A stretch of 64,000 nucleotides of DNA from Whalleya microplaca (taxonomy: Eukaryota > Ascomycota > Sordariomycetes > Xylariales > Xylariaceae), in the NCBI GenBank assembly GCA_022497155.1, contig MU385732.1, positions 496,001-560,000 of the forward strand. Reading direction: 5' to 3'. This document shows, piece after piece, positions 23,497 to 34,730 of the stretch; the stretch's first letter is position 1; every line of letters starts with the position of its first letter. The position numbers and the translations under genes are program-made. The notes under the pieces were generated by a model that made no database searches, had not been told where the DNA came from, and saw only the letters and a program-made list of their open reading frames with translations.

Positions 23497-24693
23497 ATCC
23501 CCCTAATCTTTATTTTGCTTCCTTTAATTGATTCGTTTTATTTTCAATATGATCACCTATTTTTTTTGAAAATGTTTTTATGGCCCTTCTCTCAACTGAT
23601 TCATCAATGGCATTAAACCGAGGCTGACCGCATGCATGTCCGTAGGTAAGTAAATCTGAGAATGCAAGCCGGCCGGGAACGGTATCACGAACCAACCTTA
23701 TAACATTTACTGGTGCCACTCCAACAGATAATCTACCAACCACAGATTATCTAGGGCAGAGCGGGCGGGATGCTGAAAATCTAACATTAGTATTCACAGT
23801 TATTGCGAATCACAGGCGAAAAATTTGGGCTGGATAATCAGAACAAGTGCTTGGATCCGAGGCATGTAGGTACATTATGCAAGTCCGCTTGAGCGCGGAA
23901 GAGTATTTAGTTGGTGCGATCATGTGAATATAGAAGATTTTCCTGCCGCTGGAGAAATATCCGTCCCCTTGCAAAAGCAAAAGCACCTCCGTCAGCTTCG
24001 ACGGATCGCCTTCCCCGCGATCTATGAATCGCCGCAGGGCAGGGCTGGGCTGTCGGAGCTGAGCAAGCAGGGATGTCGGGAGGGGTGTCGGAGTTGGGCT
24101 TGGCGCCTGTCTGATGTATAGACTTATCAGATCTAGTCATTAGTTGATAAACCAGCGGACTTACGTATCATCAGGTGGCGGGTTGGTTTGAGCATGCATG
24201 AATATATTGTCAAGCTAAAACAAAACTCGCTCGCTTACGGACCGATGTACGTCGACACACATGCAACTAACTCATGCGCATAATGCAGCAGCAGCAAAAC
24301 TCCGATGTCCTCACGTTGGTAGGTAGGTTGCTGCGTCCAACCAAGGCCGCGTTTGTTTCCCCAATTGACACCCTCGCCCGCGTCGCTAGGCCTTCTAGCC
24401 CGCCAGTTCCTCCTTTGGGGTATCCTGGCGAATCGGGAGGAGGGGCATTTGGGGGGGTGGGAAGGGATTAGGGTCGCATCGAATGGGGTAAGGTAGGGCC
24501 GCCGGGAAGCTACCGAGACAGGTCGTGGACTCCGACGTCTCCCCGTTTGAACGCTCATGCCGGCATTTCAGGACCAACCTTTTCCACCCATCGCGGACAT
24601 CGCAGAGTTGGGAATTTGCCTACGTAGGTAGTGACGCGTACCCACGTACTTCGACGGTCTCGAACGTAGTGGTGGCAGTCATTGATGCTTCAT
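23497..24693. other. Intergenic
   Basis: No gene is supported. Short GC-richer patches around 23940-24110 and 24330-24560 give overlapping open frames on both strands without domain signals. Confidence 0.5.
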
Positions 24694-26226
24694 TCAGACC
24701 CAGGTGACTCGCTGCGTGCCCTTGAGCATCGGCCACTCGTCCTCAGTGCCCTCCGCGTGGCCGTGCTGTTGGAGTCTCAGTTTCTTCAGCTCGGCTATGT
24801 CGATGCTCTGCCCGTAGGCGTGGCCTTGGCTGGTGTACACGCTGCTGGTCGATCGGTGGGAGCTGAGTGCCGTCGACGAACGACTGGCGCGCCACAGGGA
24901 CGATTCCCGTGCCGTGCTCGCGTCAGGCCGTTGGAATCTCTTTGGTACGAAGGTCTTGTACATGTATTCCCTGAATGGCTTCGTCGTGCCGAATACGACG
25001 AAGGCGAGGAGACCGGGCGTGACCCCGGGCATGAATAGGACACTAACTCGGTGCGCTCGCGAGGCGCTCAGGTCGGGCTCGTCTGAGAGTGAGTCTCGTG
25101 CTATGTTCTGGCTGCTCGCGAGTTGGAAGAGAATGTTAGTTAGTTCAAACGCGCTGGAGAATATGTTAGTTACAATGACAATGATCCATGGTGGCCTGGT
25201 TTGAAGTAAGCATACCTGAGGAATATGAATCCTATTGTGAAGCGTAGTAGAAGCCATCTGTCGTATATACCCTGCGGTCTATCCTGGGTCGGTGTAGTGT
25301 TGGAGGCAATGGGATTCTGATTGTATCCGGCATTCAACATACTGAACCGCCTCCTTGACTGAAGATATTTCCGGAGGATGGCCAATAAGAAGCTACAGCT
25401 GCCAGCTAGACTGATAATCACTAGATGTTGTCAGCTAATGTTGTTTAAAGGGCAGGAAGGTGCTTACACAACATGTCCGCTGTTAAGATGAATCCGACGA
25501 AAGTACTTTGGACTGCCTCTAGTTGAAGAAGAGATATGACGGTAACAGGCAGCACAATCGAAGCTACTTTGCCAGCAACGTTGATGGTCTTGAATATACG
25601 ACGCAGGCGCGAAGTTGTTAGCCATCCATATACGGACTGCGTAAGCGAGAATGCCCTATCATGCTGTTAGATTCCACTGCCTAGCCTAATAGCAAGAGAG
25701 GAATATATACCAAAATAGTACGAAGGTCGCCTCGACGAGGTAACAGCAATATTCTAGGACATATGAGCTCCCAATTTCGAACTATTAGACGTTCAACATA
25801 CGGATGTAGAACAAGACTAGGTCGATTCCAACAGAGCCATTGGAAATGACAAGCTCTGGATTTCCCATGTGCTTTTTGGAATGGTAGAATTGCTCAGTTA
25901 TGACATCGTCCCAGAGTCTAGCAAAGGAGTTAGCTGACGAGACCGAGATTGACATCCTTAATTTTAACTCACACATAGACACGAAATTGTTGGGCAATAC
26001 TGGCTGTAGTAGAAACGAGGGTGAAGTATGCAATCCATGCTATGTCTTGGCCTACAGTTAGCTATGGTATGTATAGTCTGAATAGGCTAATTGACTTACA
26101 GCTCGTTCTTTCACGATGAGTCCAAACAAGCCAGACAAGCATAAGACTCGCAACCTCACAGATAAAAGAGTATACCAAGACACCAGCAGCAAAACCGTGA
26201 ACCTCAGAAGGAAGCTGGAAGGCCAT
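24694..26226 (-). CDS. Seven-span membrane protein, receptor-like, family not recognised
   Basis: Seven exons joined by six short introns: 26100-26226, 25973-26051, 25802-25917, 25711-25753, 25468-25655, 25216-25420 and 24694-25153, giving 405 residues. Every junction keeps the frame. I count seven hydrophobic segments: GFAAGVLVYSFICEVASLML; DIAWIAYFTLVSTTASIA; IDLVLFYIQYCCYLVEATFV; VASIVLPVTVISLL; FVGFILTADMLLIISLAGSC; LLLRFTIGFIFLSAFELTNI; and VSVLFMPGVTPGLLAFVVFG. A basic loop follows span five (RKYLQSRRRF). After the last span comes a hydrophilic tail of about 85 residues, rich in Ser and Arg. Seven spans plus a cytoplasmic-type tail suggest a G-protein-coupled-receptor-like or other fungal integral membrane protein. 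It is not an obvious Pth11, RTA1 or pheromone receptor. Function unknown. Confidence 0.75.
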
Positions 26227-26502
26227 ATTGGTGGTGTGTATTAGCTTGCAGTTAGAAGCCTTTGAACTTGGAGCAACCTTGGTTCACTGTCAAGAAGACA
26301 TGATAGCGGGATGCTAGGATGTTTATATGATTCTTTAGAAACTTTTCTTGCACATGAAGATCTTAAAGATCTTTCATAGAGATGTATTCTATATGAGCAG
26401 TGAACCATAGATCGCTCGTGGTATACCCCGCATAAATGCTTTGGCACACCTATATATGGGCTGACCGTGTACTGACTCATGAGCCTTGATGCTGGCAAGT
26501 AT

Positions 26503-26911
26503 CTACCTCGGATATCTTGGTATACTCTGGGATGGGTGGCTCCAAGGATGCAACCTGGAGCAAAAAAAGGTCGAATAGCGCACACTCATACATTCTCACA
26601 AAATACCTACTAGCTATGGCTCTTCGAGAGAAATGAGCAAGGATTATTTTGCACACAAAGATGGTTACGCTAATTCCATAGGGGAGATACCGCCCGATGG
26701 TCGGTCCGAGTGGCTTGGTGAGGCTGGTCGAATGATAGAAACTCAGCTTTGGTTGAAGACCAATGCGAGGGACCTGGGAGTGACGTAGGGCATCCCAATA
26801 TAGAGATAGTCCGGCAGCTATGACTATAGTGCAGATTGACTCGTGGAATCCCCGGAAGCGTTGGTGTGATGCATCTCGGTACGTGGACTTGTAAGGAAGG
26901 AGATGGGGCAT
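26503..26911 (-). CDS. Candidate small membrane protein, uncertain
   Basis: A possible two-exon gene: 26607-26911 and 26503-26554, 118 residues. The first exon has coding-like third-position bias and two hydrophobic stretches (ICTIVIAAGLSLYW and LPYGISVTIFVCKIILAHF). The intron acceptor has a clear pyrimidine tract (TTTTTTTGCTCCAG), but the donor (GTATTT) is weak. The unspliced frame would give 144 residues. I do not recognise the protein. It lies upstream of the seven-span gene on the same strand. It may be a truncated or chance frame. Confidence 0.28.
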
Positions 26912-27808
26912 GGTTAACCCAGTCTATAGGTACGTACTATGGAGATAGGTATACGATCCTAGGTGGGTTCGGGCTATTATGATATGCCGGCTGTCTTCTA
27001 TATCTAAGAGTTGCTGAACACTTGGGCGAGTAGGTCTTCCTCAGACTAGATTAAGATGACATACTCTGTTCTGATGTTCTGAGGAGATACCTAGCCTTAG
27101 ACAGGAGAATCATTGCCTAACCTCAACCGAACTGTGGTCTCTTTAAGCGAAGAGTATAGATTGATTAAAACTCTAGAATGAATGTTGGGGAACGGAGAGC
27201 ACATGGGAGCACGGTGCAAGATCTGGATCTACATATGTACATACAATCCCCACACCTTGGCGGTACTTGTTCCCTAACTTAGACACGGGCGAATGTGGAG
27301 AGTGCAGGATCATGGCAGCATGGTTCAATAGCGTTGTCAATCGGCCCTTATTGGAGGTGGCATATGTATGTAGGGCTCTATTGCTCAGTGCCATGAAACT
27401 GCAACAGAGAAAAAAAGTCACAAAGACAGTTTACCTGTGAAGAGAGAGCACCATAGTTTGTCATGTAGTAGATTATATACTCATTGTAGGTGGAGGGGGC
27501 CGAAGAGAGGAAGGGTGAGAGGTTGAATCGTACTTGGGGTTTTGCAGCTGGCCTAAGCCACAGTTAAGATGCCTGCGGCCTGCCTGCCCTGCCAGGACTT
27601 ACCCTATCACCCCGCATAAGCCACATCAGCACCTCGAAAACCCAATTAACGCGTCAATGCATCCCCAGGACGCGCCTCCAATCGCGGGACCAATATACCA
27701 AAGCTTCCACCAAGGCACCTGCATCAAACAGCACCTTTTGGCCAGAATCCTGGAAACACACCATAGAGAGTTAACGAACACACAATCTATCACAGACCAG
27801 TCACACAG
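26912..27808. other. Intergenic: flank of nse1
   Basis: No gene is supported. A minus-strand 82-codon frame at 27173-27421 has no domain. The nse1 promoter should lie within 27450-27808. Confidence 0.5.
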
Positions 27809-28795
27809 ATGGAAGACCAAGAAGACATCAATGGCCAGTACGATGATGGCAACCGCGCATTCCTCCAAGCCTTCATGGCGCGGGGCACCATGACGTTCAA
27901 GGAATCACAACCAATTCTAGCCGCCATCTTCTCTGCCCAAGAAGACCAGCGCACGGAGCCTGATCAGGTCACTAGGGAAGACTTCCAGTCGTACGTGTCA
28001 GCAGCGTCGGAAGCCATCTCACATTTCGACCTGGAGATCCGGAGCACAATGCACCAGGCCAAGAAGGAACGGGTCTACGCCATCATCAACACGACTTCGG
28101 ATCCCATGACGCAGCTCGCGACACTGCACTCAGCCGAGGAGATCGCCTTTGTGAAGCGTGTCATCGACGCTATGTTCGAGAAGTACAACTCCCCGCGCAT
28201 GGAAGTCATGTGCCTGGACGAGATGCAGGCGAACAAGCTGCGAACGGCCCCGCGGATCGTCTCAGAAGATGTCGACATGGAGGAGGGTGAGAGCCAGCCG
28301 CAAACACAGAGCCTCAAGGGCCTCAAGCCTAGTGAGGCCGAGGCGATGATGCGGAGCATGGTCGACGAGGGCTGGTTTGAGCGCAGTAGGGATGGGTTCT
28401 ACAGTCTCAGCCCACGAGCACTGATGGAGCTGCGCTCGTGGCTAGTTGAGTCATATAACGATCCCGATGCCGAGGAGGCTGAATGGCAGCGCATCAAGTT
28501 CTGCGAGGCCTGCAAAGAGATCGTCACAGTTGGCCAGCGGTGCTCGGAGAGGGATTGCAACGCCCGGCTTCACGACATCTGCGAGAACGCGTTCTGGAGA
28601 ACGAGGCGGGATCACAAGTGCCCCAAGTGCAACCGAGACTGGACGGGGAGCCACTTCGTGGGGGAGAGAGCTGTGACGGAGACAGAGACATATCAGAAAG
28701 GCCGGAGACGGAGTGGCAGAGGAGGACGGCCTAGTAACCTGGCTGAGCAGATCATGCAAGATGGAGAGGATGTTGATGATGATGATGAGGACTGA
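27809..28795 (+). CDS. nse1: Smc5-Smc6 complex subunit Nse1 (RING-like E3)
   Basis: Single exon, 328 residues. The N-terminal two thirds are winged-helix-like (NRAFLQAFMARGTMTFKESQ, then ISHFDLEIRSTMHQ), typical of Nse1. A variant RING (NH-RING) spans about residues 232-277, with cysteines and histidines in FCEACKEIV, GQRCSERDCNARLHDIC and HKCPKCNRDW. The C-terminus is a basic linker followed by an acidic tail (GEDVDDDDED). Nse1 binds Nse3 and Nse4 in the nuclear Smc5/6 complex, which works in homologous recombination and replication-fork repair; its RING gives ubiquitin-ligase activity. The length is in the family's usual range. It is unrelated to its immediate neighbours. Confidence 0.93.
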   Translation: MEDQEDINGQYDDGNRAFLQAFMARGTMTFKESQPILAAIFSAQEDQRTEPDQVTREDFQSYVSAASEAISHFDLEIRSTMHQAKKERVYAIINTTSDPMTQLATLHSAEEIAFVKRVIDAMFEKYNSPRMEVMCLDEMQANKLRTAPRIVSEDVDMEEGESQPQTQSLKGLKPSEAEAMMRSMVDEGWFERSRDGFYSLSPRALMELRSWLVESYNDPDAEEAEWQRIKFCEACKEIVTVGQRCSERDCNARLHDICENAFWRTRRDHKCPKCNRDWTGSHFVGERAVTETETYQKGRRRSGRGGRPSNLAEQIMQDGEDVDDDDED

Positions 28796-29551
28796 TTTGC
28801 GCTATGCAATTCACATGTACTACGGGTTCACTGGTTCACGGGCTCATTAGGTTATGGCAAAGCTAGATACCCCTGGGTGGCTACCTCAATGAATTGATAT
28901 GGCCCTTGGCAAAGATGACAAGAAAACTGCATTTCTTCATGCCCATTATATTCCACTAATGTAATGTAATCCGTAAGTCTTGGTGTAGATGGAAATGAGA
29001 TAGTACTTTTGAATTCAGACGAACCCACACTTTTGAAAGCACAACATTTACTGTCACATTTACAAAACTCTATGCAAGGTCCCATTGGACAAGGTTCCAA
29101 TATTCAGGAGGCCTTCCTACATACAGCGTGTCGTGCTGCGCCTTTTGGATACATAGGTACCTGATCGAGTTATGCAAGTAATAGTGTACCTAGGAAGATC
29201 AGGGCCTCCAATCAGAGCGCTCCAAAGACATGAAGTGCCGGTTTAGAGAGCTGTCGCCACAGGTGGCTGTGCAAATTGTGACCTAATGCCAAGACCCCAC
29301 TACTTGAGCTCCCTCCCTGCGCTCTCGCATCATCAATGGAACTTGGGCCTTGTTGGCCAGTCATCTGTCGCCTACGCATCAAAGACGAAACAGGCTTGGG
29401 GTTCACTGGTGGTTTTAAAAATGCCAGCCAACTCAATGCCCTTGGAAGCATCTCCCTCACTTTCTTTCTTTCTTTCATTCATCAACCATTTTCCCTCCCA
29501 TTTACCACGAGGCCCTTCAGACGGCCTTTCTAACTCGGGTCATTCGCCAAG
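28796..29551. other. Intergenic with an orphan cysteine-rich reading frame
   Basis: No clear gene. A minus-strand frame at 28852-29100 has a clustered cysteine pattern but is AT-rich and has no ATG before its sixth codon. The region 29300-29551 should hold the promoter and pyrimidine-rich leader of the next gene. Confidence 0.45.
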
Positions 29552-30859
29552 ATGCTCGAGTATTTCACCTACAAGAAAGTAAAGAAGCACCGCGAGGAGA
29601 AGGCTGAGAAGCAGCGCTTGGAGAAGGGAAAGGAGGACGCCACCAAGGCTCTCAAGGACGAAGCCGCAAACCACAAGTCCTCGTCCTCTGCCTCGCCGCA
29701 GCTCCCTCCCAGACATGAGGACTCCGGCGATGAAGGTACGCCCATCCTCGACAAGGAGGACGAGAAGTTCCTCGAGCGTCTCACCTCGCCAGACTCCAAC
29801 GCCGACGACGATGACGAGACACCGCCTCCCCTGCCCCCTCGCGTCAAGACGCCCGTGATCGACCTGGAGAGCGACTCCTCCAGCCTCGAAAGCCAAGGCA
29901 AAGGCAAGAAGGGCAAAGACAAGGACAAACCCAAGGACAAACCCAAGTCCGACGGCCCAGACAAAGACAAGCAGGCAGCGCCGAAGCGCTTCTCCTTCAT
30001 CACCCGCAACATAACCCTCAAGCGGAAACCCGGCGACCGACAAAAGACCACGGCCTCCTCCGGGCTCTCGCCTTCTCATCTCGAAGTACCCAAACAAGAA
30101 GCGCGCGCGGAGCGCAACGACATCGCGGAGGTGCTCGACGACCTGGACCTCTCCGCCCAAAACAACCGGGCCTTTTCCCTCTCGAAGGAATCCGCCGAGA
30201 TGGTGCGCCGCTTCACGCAGGTGCTCAAGGACCTCGTCAACGGCGTGCCGACGGCGTACGGGGACCTGGTCAACCTGATCGACGACCGCGACGGCATCCT
30301 CGCGCGCAACTACGAGAAGCTCCCCAAGAGCCTGAAGAAGCTCGTCGCGCAGCTGCCCGACAAGCTCACATCCACCCTGGCCCCCGAGATCCTCGCCGCC
30401 GCCGCCGAGGCGCAGGGCCTCTCCACCGCAGCCGCAGCCGAGGGCGGGAAGGAGGGGCTGAAGGGCGCCGCGAAGAAACTGTTCTCCCCGCACAACCTGC
30501 AGGACCTGGTGACGAAGCCGGGCGCCGTGGCGGGCCTGCTGAAGGCCATCGTCAACGTGCTCAAGACGCGCTGGCCCGCGTTCATCGGCACCAATGTCCT
30601 CTGGAGCGTCGCCGTCTTCCTGCTGCTGTCCGTGCTGTGGTACTGCCACAAGCGCGGCCGCGAGACCCGCCTCGAGCGCGAGGCTTCGGAGAATGCCGTC
30701 GATGGCGCCGATCGCATCGAGGAGCTGCCTGATGATCCGCTGTTGCCTGCTCCGGAGGAGGTGTCTGCTAGTAGTGGTAGTGGTGGGAGTGGGCGGAGGC
30801 GTGTTGCTCGTTCGAAGAGTGAGAGGGTTGAAAATGAGGGAGTTAAGGTAGCTGGCTAG
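29552..30859 (+). CDS. Single-span membrane protein with low-complexity N-terminus (hypothetical)
   Basis: Single exon, 435 residues. The N-terminus is a charged helix (YFTYKKVKKHREEKAEKQRL), followed by an acidic, proline-containing region (ETPPPLPPR) and a Lys-rich KDKPKDKPK stretch. Residues about 190-345 form a helical domain (SKESAEMVRRFTQVLKDLVN, then YGDLVNLIDDRDGILARNYE). One membrane span lies near residues 348-366 (TNVLWSVAVFLLLSVLWYC) and is followed by basic residues (HKRGRETR), so the tail is probably cytoplasmic. The PPPLPPR motif could bind SH3 domains. I recognise it only as a conserved-looking filamentous-fungal protein of unknown function. High GC third positions support coding on this strand; the long open frame on the opposite strand (29540-30649) is its shadow. 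Confidence 0.8.
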   Translation: MLEYFTYKKVKKHREEKAEKQRLEKGKEDATKALKDEAANHKSSSSASPQLPPRHEDSGDEGTPILDKEDEKFLERLTSPDSNADDDDETPPPLPPRVKTPVIDLESDSSSLESQGKGKKGKDKDKPKDKPKSDGPDKDKQAAPKRFSFITRNITLKRKPGDRQKTTASSGLSPSHLEVPKQEARAERNDIAEVLDDLDLSAQNNRAFSLSKESAEMVRRFTQVLKDLVNGVPTAYGDLVNLIDDRDGILARNYEKLPKSLKKLVAQLPDKLTSTLAPEILAAAAEAQGLSTAAAAEGGKEGLKGAAKKLFSPHNLQDLVTKPGAVAGLLKAIVNVLKTRWPAFIGTNVLWSVAVFLLLSVLWYCHKRGRETRLEREASENAVDGADRIEELPDDPLLPAPEEVSASSGSGGSGRRRVARSKSERVENEGVKVAG

Positions 30860-31409
30860 ACCGCCTGTCCATCATTCAGAATGCGCGGGGTGTGTTTGTG
30901 TTCGTGGAGGGGGACGACAAGTTATGATGATGTAATGGCTGAGTTGATGATACCCGGTTTTCACGATAATATATGTCCAGCGGATCGTTGTGCTGGTTTG
31001 CTTAGGGGTACAGGTTGAGGATCACGGATGCAGACGAATGATATAGATTTGGACTGGTCAGTTTGCTTGGTTGGTTCCAGGGGTTAGTTAGCTAAGAACG
31101 ACGGATCGGGATATGAGGCATATGAGCTACGTAGACATCACATAATTATAGGCCGGCGAGCCTTGATAACGAATCCTTTAATCTACGATTTTGCTTCGGG
31201 ATTCTCAATGCAATGCAATTAATTCAGTGTCATCTATACAGTGACTACTAATAGGTCACAGCCCGCTCGCGCCGTGAGAACTCCATGAGCTGACCTGATT
31301 CACTGCACCCGAGGTCCGAAGGCGTCCCGATCACCATCTCACCTCAACATAAAGCAACGGAGACAAAGTTCCCTGATCTGGAAAAATGCCAACATGATGT
31401 TTATGAAGA
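30860..31409. other. Intergenic between convergent genes
   Basis: This is the shared 3' flank of the membrane-protein gene and bre2. Nothing else is seen. Confidence 0.55.
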
Positions 31410-33224
31410 TTAATCATCCTGCACCAACTCCTTGATCTCCTCGCGTGCAGGCACAATACCCACCGGCTCGGCCTTCTCGTCGCGGCCGCCCGTGCGATCG
31501 ATGACGCGCGCGCCGTCCTGCATCCAGAAGTCGACCTCGTCCACGATGTCCGCCACGACGTCCTCGGCGATCTGCTCGTCGTAGCGCTCGGCCACGGGGC
31601 GGATCTGCTCCAGAAGCGTCTTAGCCGCATCCGCACCCGCGTCCGCGCTCGGGGGCGCTACCGTGACCGTGTCCGCATCCGCGTCCGCGTCCGCCATCTC
31701 CACGTCGCCGGTGGCGGTGGGGGCGGTGTTGTTGTTGAAGCCCGGCGGCGGGTACCAGAAGTCGGGCCCGAAGTTGGCCTCGGCCGCGCCGCCGCGGAAG
31801 ACGCTGAGGGCGGGGTAGTAGCCGAGCATGCCGTCGTCCATGCCCTCGCGCGCGCCGACCTGGACCTGCGGCTTGGAGGCGGGCGGGAGGAAGGCGAGCA
31901 GGTCCGTGAAGGGCGTGCCCATGAGCACGCCGTTCTTGTAAATCTTGATGCACGAGTTGGGCAGCGTGCGCAGGGCGGGCACCTGGTGGTTCGGGTTCGG
32001 CTGGTCGCCGGGGCGGCTGCCTATGCTGCCGGACGGCCCCGCCGGCGACGGGTTCATCAGGTCCTCCAGCTCCTTCGTCGTGTGGTAGTCGATCTTCTCG
32101 AAGTAGATGTGCGCCTTGAACCGGATGGGTATCCGGTCCCGGATGATGTTCACCGCCTCCGCGGTCGGTTCCTCCTCGTCTATTAGGTCCACGGCCGGGT
32201 TGTACTGGCCTTGGACGACCTTTTGGTGAAGATGTTCGGACGGCAGCTGGATCTCAAGTCCGATTACGTCGCCCTCCTTGATGTCCTCTCCGGGGGGGAA
32301 GAAGTCCTTCGGTCGCGACATGTGCACCTTCTGGCCCTGCACATCTCGGATACCATAGCTGTAGGCGTCAAAGCCAACCGGCGCATCCAACGAAGCTTCC
32401 CGTCTGGCAAACCCCATACGCACGTGGCCGTGCGACTCGGTCTTCCCATCATTCTCACTCTTGACAGTGCCTCTTGTGATCTTGCATTCCCAATACCACC
32501 GGCCCTGGCGCACCGCAACGTTCGCTCTCGCCATCCGGAAGCCCTTATCTGTCGTTATATGCCGTCCTGACGTATCCATATACATGTGAGTCGCGGCATC
32601 TTCAAAGCTAATATGGGCGCCGTAAGGTGCTGGTTCGGTCTGGCGATAGTAGAAGGAAGAAGGGAAGGACGGGTCGGCTATGCAGTGCAGATAGTGAAAG
32701 CTCTTCTTGTTGTACACGCTGGAGGGTGGTCAGCTATAAGAAACCTGAAGGATCATTAATGCGACTCACTGTTCCGAGGTCTCGTTGAACTGGATACTGG
32801 AACCATCCAGGCTGGGGACTTCGTGATGGGGAGTGAAAACAGGGCCTCGGGCTGGCTCAAAGTCGGAGGGTTTCGGGGGCGCTAGCTTATAACGCAACGG
32901 CGAGAACTCGTTCTGTGGAAGGAGGTCCTTCATCTTGGGATCTGGCGTTGCTCTGGAGCTATCTGCACCATGGCCGGCTTTCGACTCCCGCTTCTTGAGC
33001 GATTCCTTTTTCGTTCTGGAAGGCTTTTCGCGGGCCATGGCTGATATATCATCGTGCGACTGGGTCTTGCTCAGTTTCACATCGGGGTTGGGATTCAGTG
33101 GTGAGGAAACGGGCGGCGCATGGTCGTCTTCAAGAGCTCGCTTTTGAGGAAGAGATGATATTGGAAGGACGGGCACTGGTACGGGCGTGACCTGCCGCTT
33201 AGGCAAGTCGACATCCGTAGCCAT
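31410..33224 (-). CDS. bre2: COMPASS (Set1C) subunit Bre2, SPRY-domain protein
   Basis: Two exons: 32770-33224 and 31410-32718, giving 587 residues, with a 51-nt intron. The N-terminal 110 residues are disordered and basic. The conserved core starts near residue 110 (NEFSPLRYKLAPPKPSDFEP). An Ash2/Bre2-type SPRY domain follows at about 165-440, with GRWYWECKITRG, GHVRMGFARREA, YSYGIRDVQG and PSLSVFRG-like strands near FGPDFWYPPPGF. The C-terminus has an Asp-Ala repeat (ADADADAD) and ends in a conserved helix (VADIVDEVDFWMQDGARV). Bre2 is the yeast counterpart of ASH2L and supports Set1 methylation of histone H3 lysine 4 in the nucleus. The SPRY is split by a Pro/Gly-rich insert (PSPAGPSGSIGSRPGDQPNP), as usual for fungal members. 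Confidence 0.93.
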
Positions 33225-34723
33225 TGTGACAAAAGTTGATAGGACAATGACTCAAAGCTCCTGACTCGACAAGTAGAAAGGCAAATGCGGGATGTAGCCG
33301 AGAACGAACGACCTAGAAGTCAGTGTGAGGAAGAAGGGACGCGGTTAGCAATGAAACACTGAGGCTCTAGCTGCGAAGATCTTAACCTAAATTTCCGATG
33401 CAGTGGAAGTGCTAGCTCTCCCCAACTGCCCAAATACAGGCCTGACAGGGGACTAGGTACCTACCCAAGTAGCTAATAAGCAGCTACTTATAAGCTTCCA
33501 GGTTTCAGTGGGTTCAACAACCCCAGCTGCCCAGATAACCCCACATACACATGTCCAGAGCTGATAAACCTCAAGATACATGATATTCTCCAACTCTAAG
33601 GACTCAAGCATCAACTAAGGTTACCTAGGTACACTAATAGAAACGTAGGTATATGTTCAGTGAAGATAATCAGACCTTTACTATCTCGTTTAGTGTATGT
33701 TTTTCACTTGTCAGTGTACTATTGTACTCGTTCGAAAACGTTGACATGTCATTACATGTATGGATCATATATCCTGCTCCTATGCGTTGAGATCTCCATC
33801 ACGCAGGCCTATGTTGCTCTCGACTACACCTATCTTAACGCAGCTGTGTTAGGTTGTAAGCAATTAGCAGCTTGATGAACGAGCCCAAGGCAGTTGTCTC
33901 CTACATGGCAGTATAAGTCAATAGGGGACTGGATAATCGACATTTCTGTTTCACTTATCCTACGTCGAGGGAGCCAGGATACCTACAAACTATGACTTAT
34001 TCCTTTCTACCCTTTCCCCAGTTTGTAATCCTCTCTTACATATACAACTACGAGACGACAAATACTAGAAGAGAGGTGGTGAAGGGCATGAAGTGAAGCA
34101 TGCTGCACCAAACACCATTCCTCTATCACTCCTAGGAAGAACCGCAGTAGTACTAACCTAGCGAATACAGGAACACTTGAACCCCCAACAATTACATGAT
34201 GGTATATCACCAGATTCAAGTCTCATCGGGTTTATCCCTTTATATGATATAAAAGATATGTCTGCTATCACAATGAATTAGTAATTAATGATACGTCGCT
34301 TTTTATCATCACCTACCGAAACCAATCGCATTCCTGGAAAAGCTTCAATAATACGCTACTGTTGTCTTCAACTGCCTTGAATAATCTAGCATGTCCCAAA
34401 AATGGCCAGATAATCAATCAAGTAACATAGGAAGAATTCCATCAAGGACAAAGGTATAGTTTATAACAATAGTTATCTGCTATATCAACGCGTAAATCCA
34501 AGGCATCGATGCGCATACAACGGGCTATCTCTATCTGAGCAAAAGATACCTACATGTAATCTGCTAGCGACCGCGTTGACAGTTGTCCACCTGTACGACA
34601 CGGGAAGCAACATGAACAGGTACTAAAAGAACCCTATGCATACTGAATAAAGATGCGGAGCACACAAAGGACAAAGAAGAAGTGCGAAGTTCTAAAGCGA
34701 CAAAAATAGGATTGGTGGAATGC
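33225..34723. other. Intergenic, AT-rich
   Basis: No gene is supported. An ACCTAGGT palindrome lies at 33623-33630. The stretch includes the bre2 promoter near 33225-33420. Confidence 0.55.
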
Positions 34724-34730
34724 AAAAAAA
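34724..34730 (-). terminator. Pol III terminator (T7) after the tRNA-like gene
   Basis: Seven T on the minus strand directly follow the tRNA 3' end. Confidence 0.7.

Noticed and set aside
29540..30649. Minus-strand 369-codon frame
   Set aside because: Shadow of the plus-strand membrane-protein gene, caused by strong third-position GC bias; its composition (Arg/Gly/Val/Leu) is typical of antisense frames.
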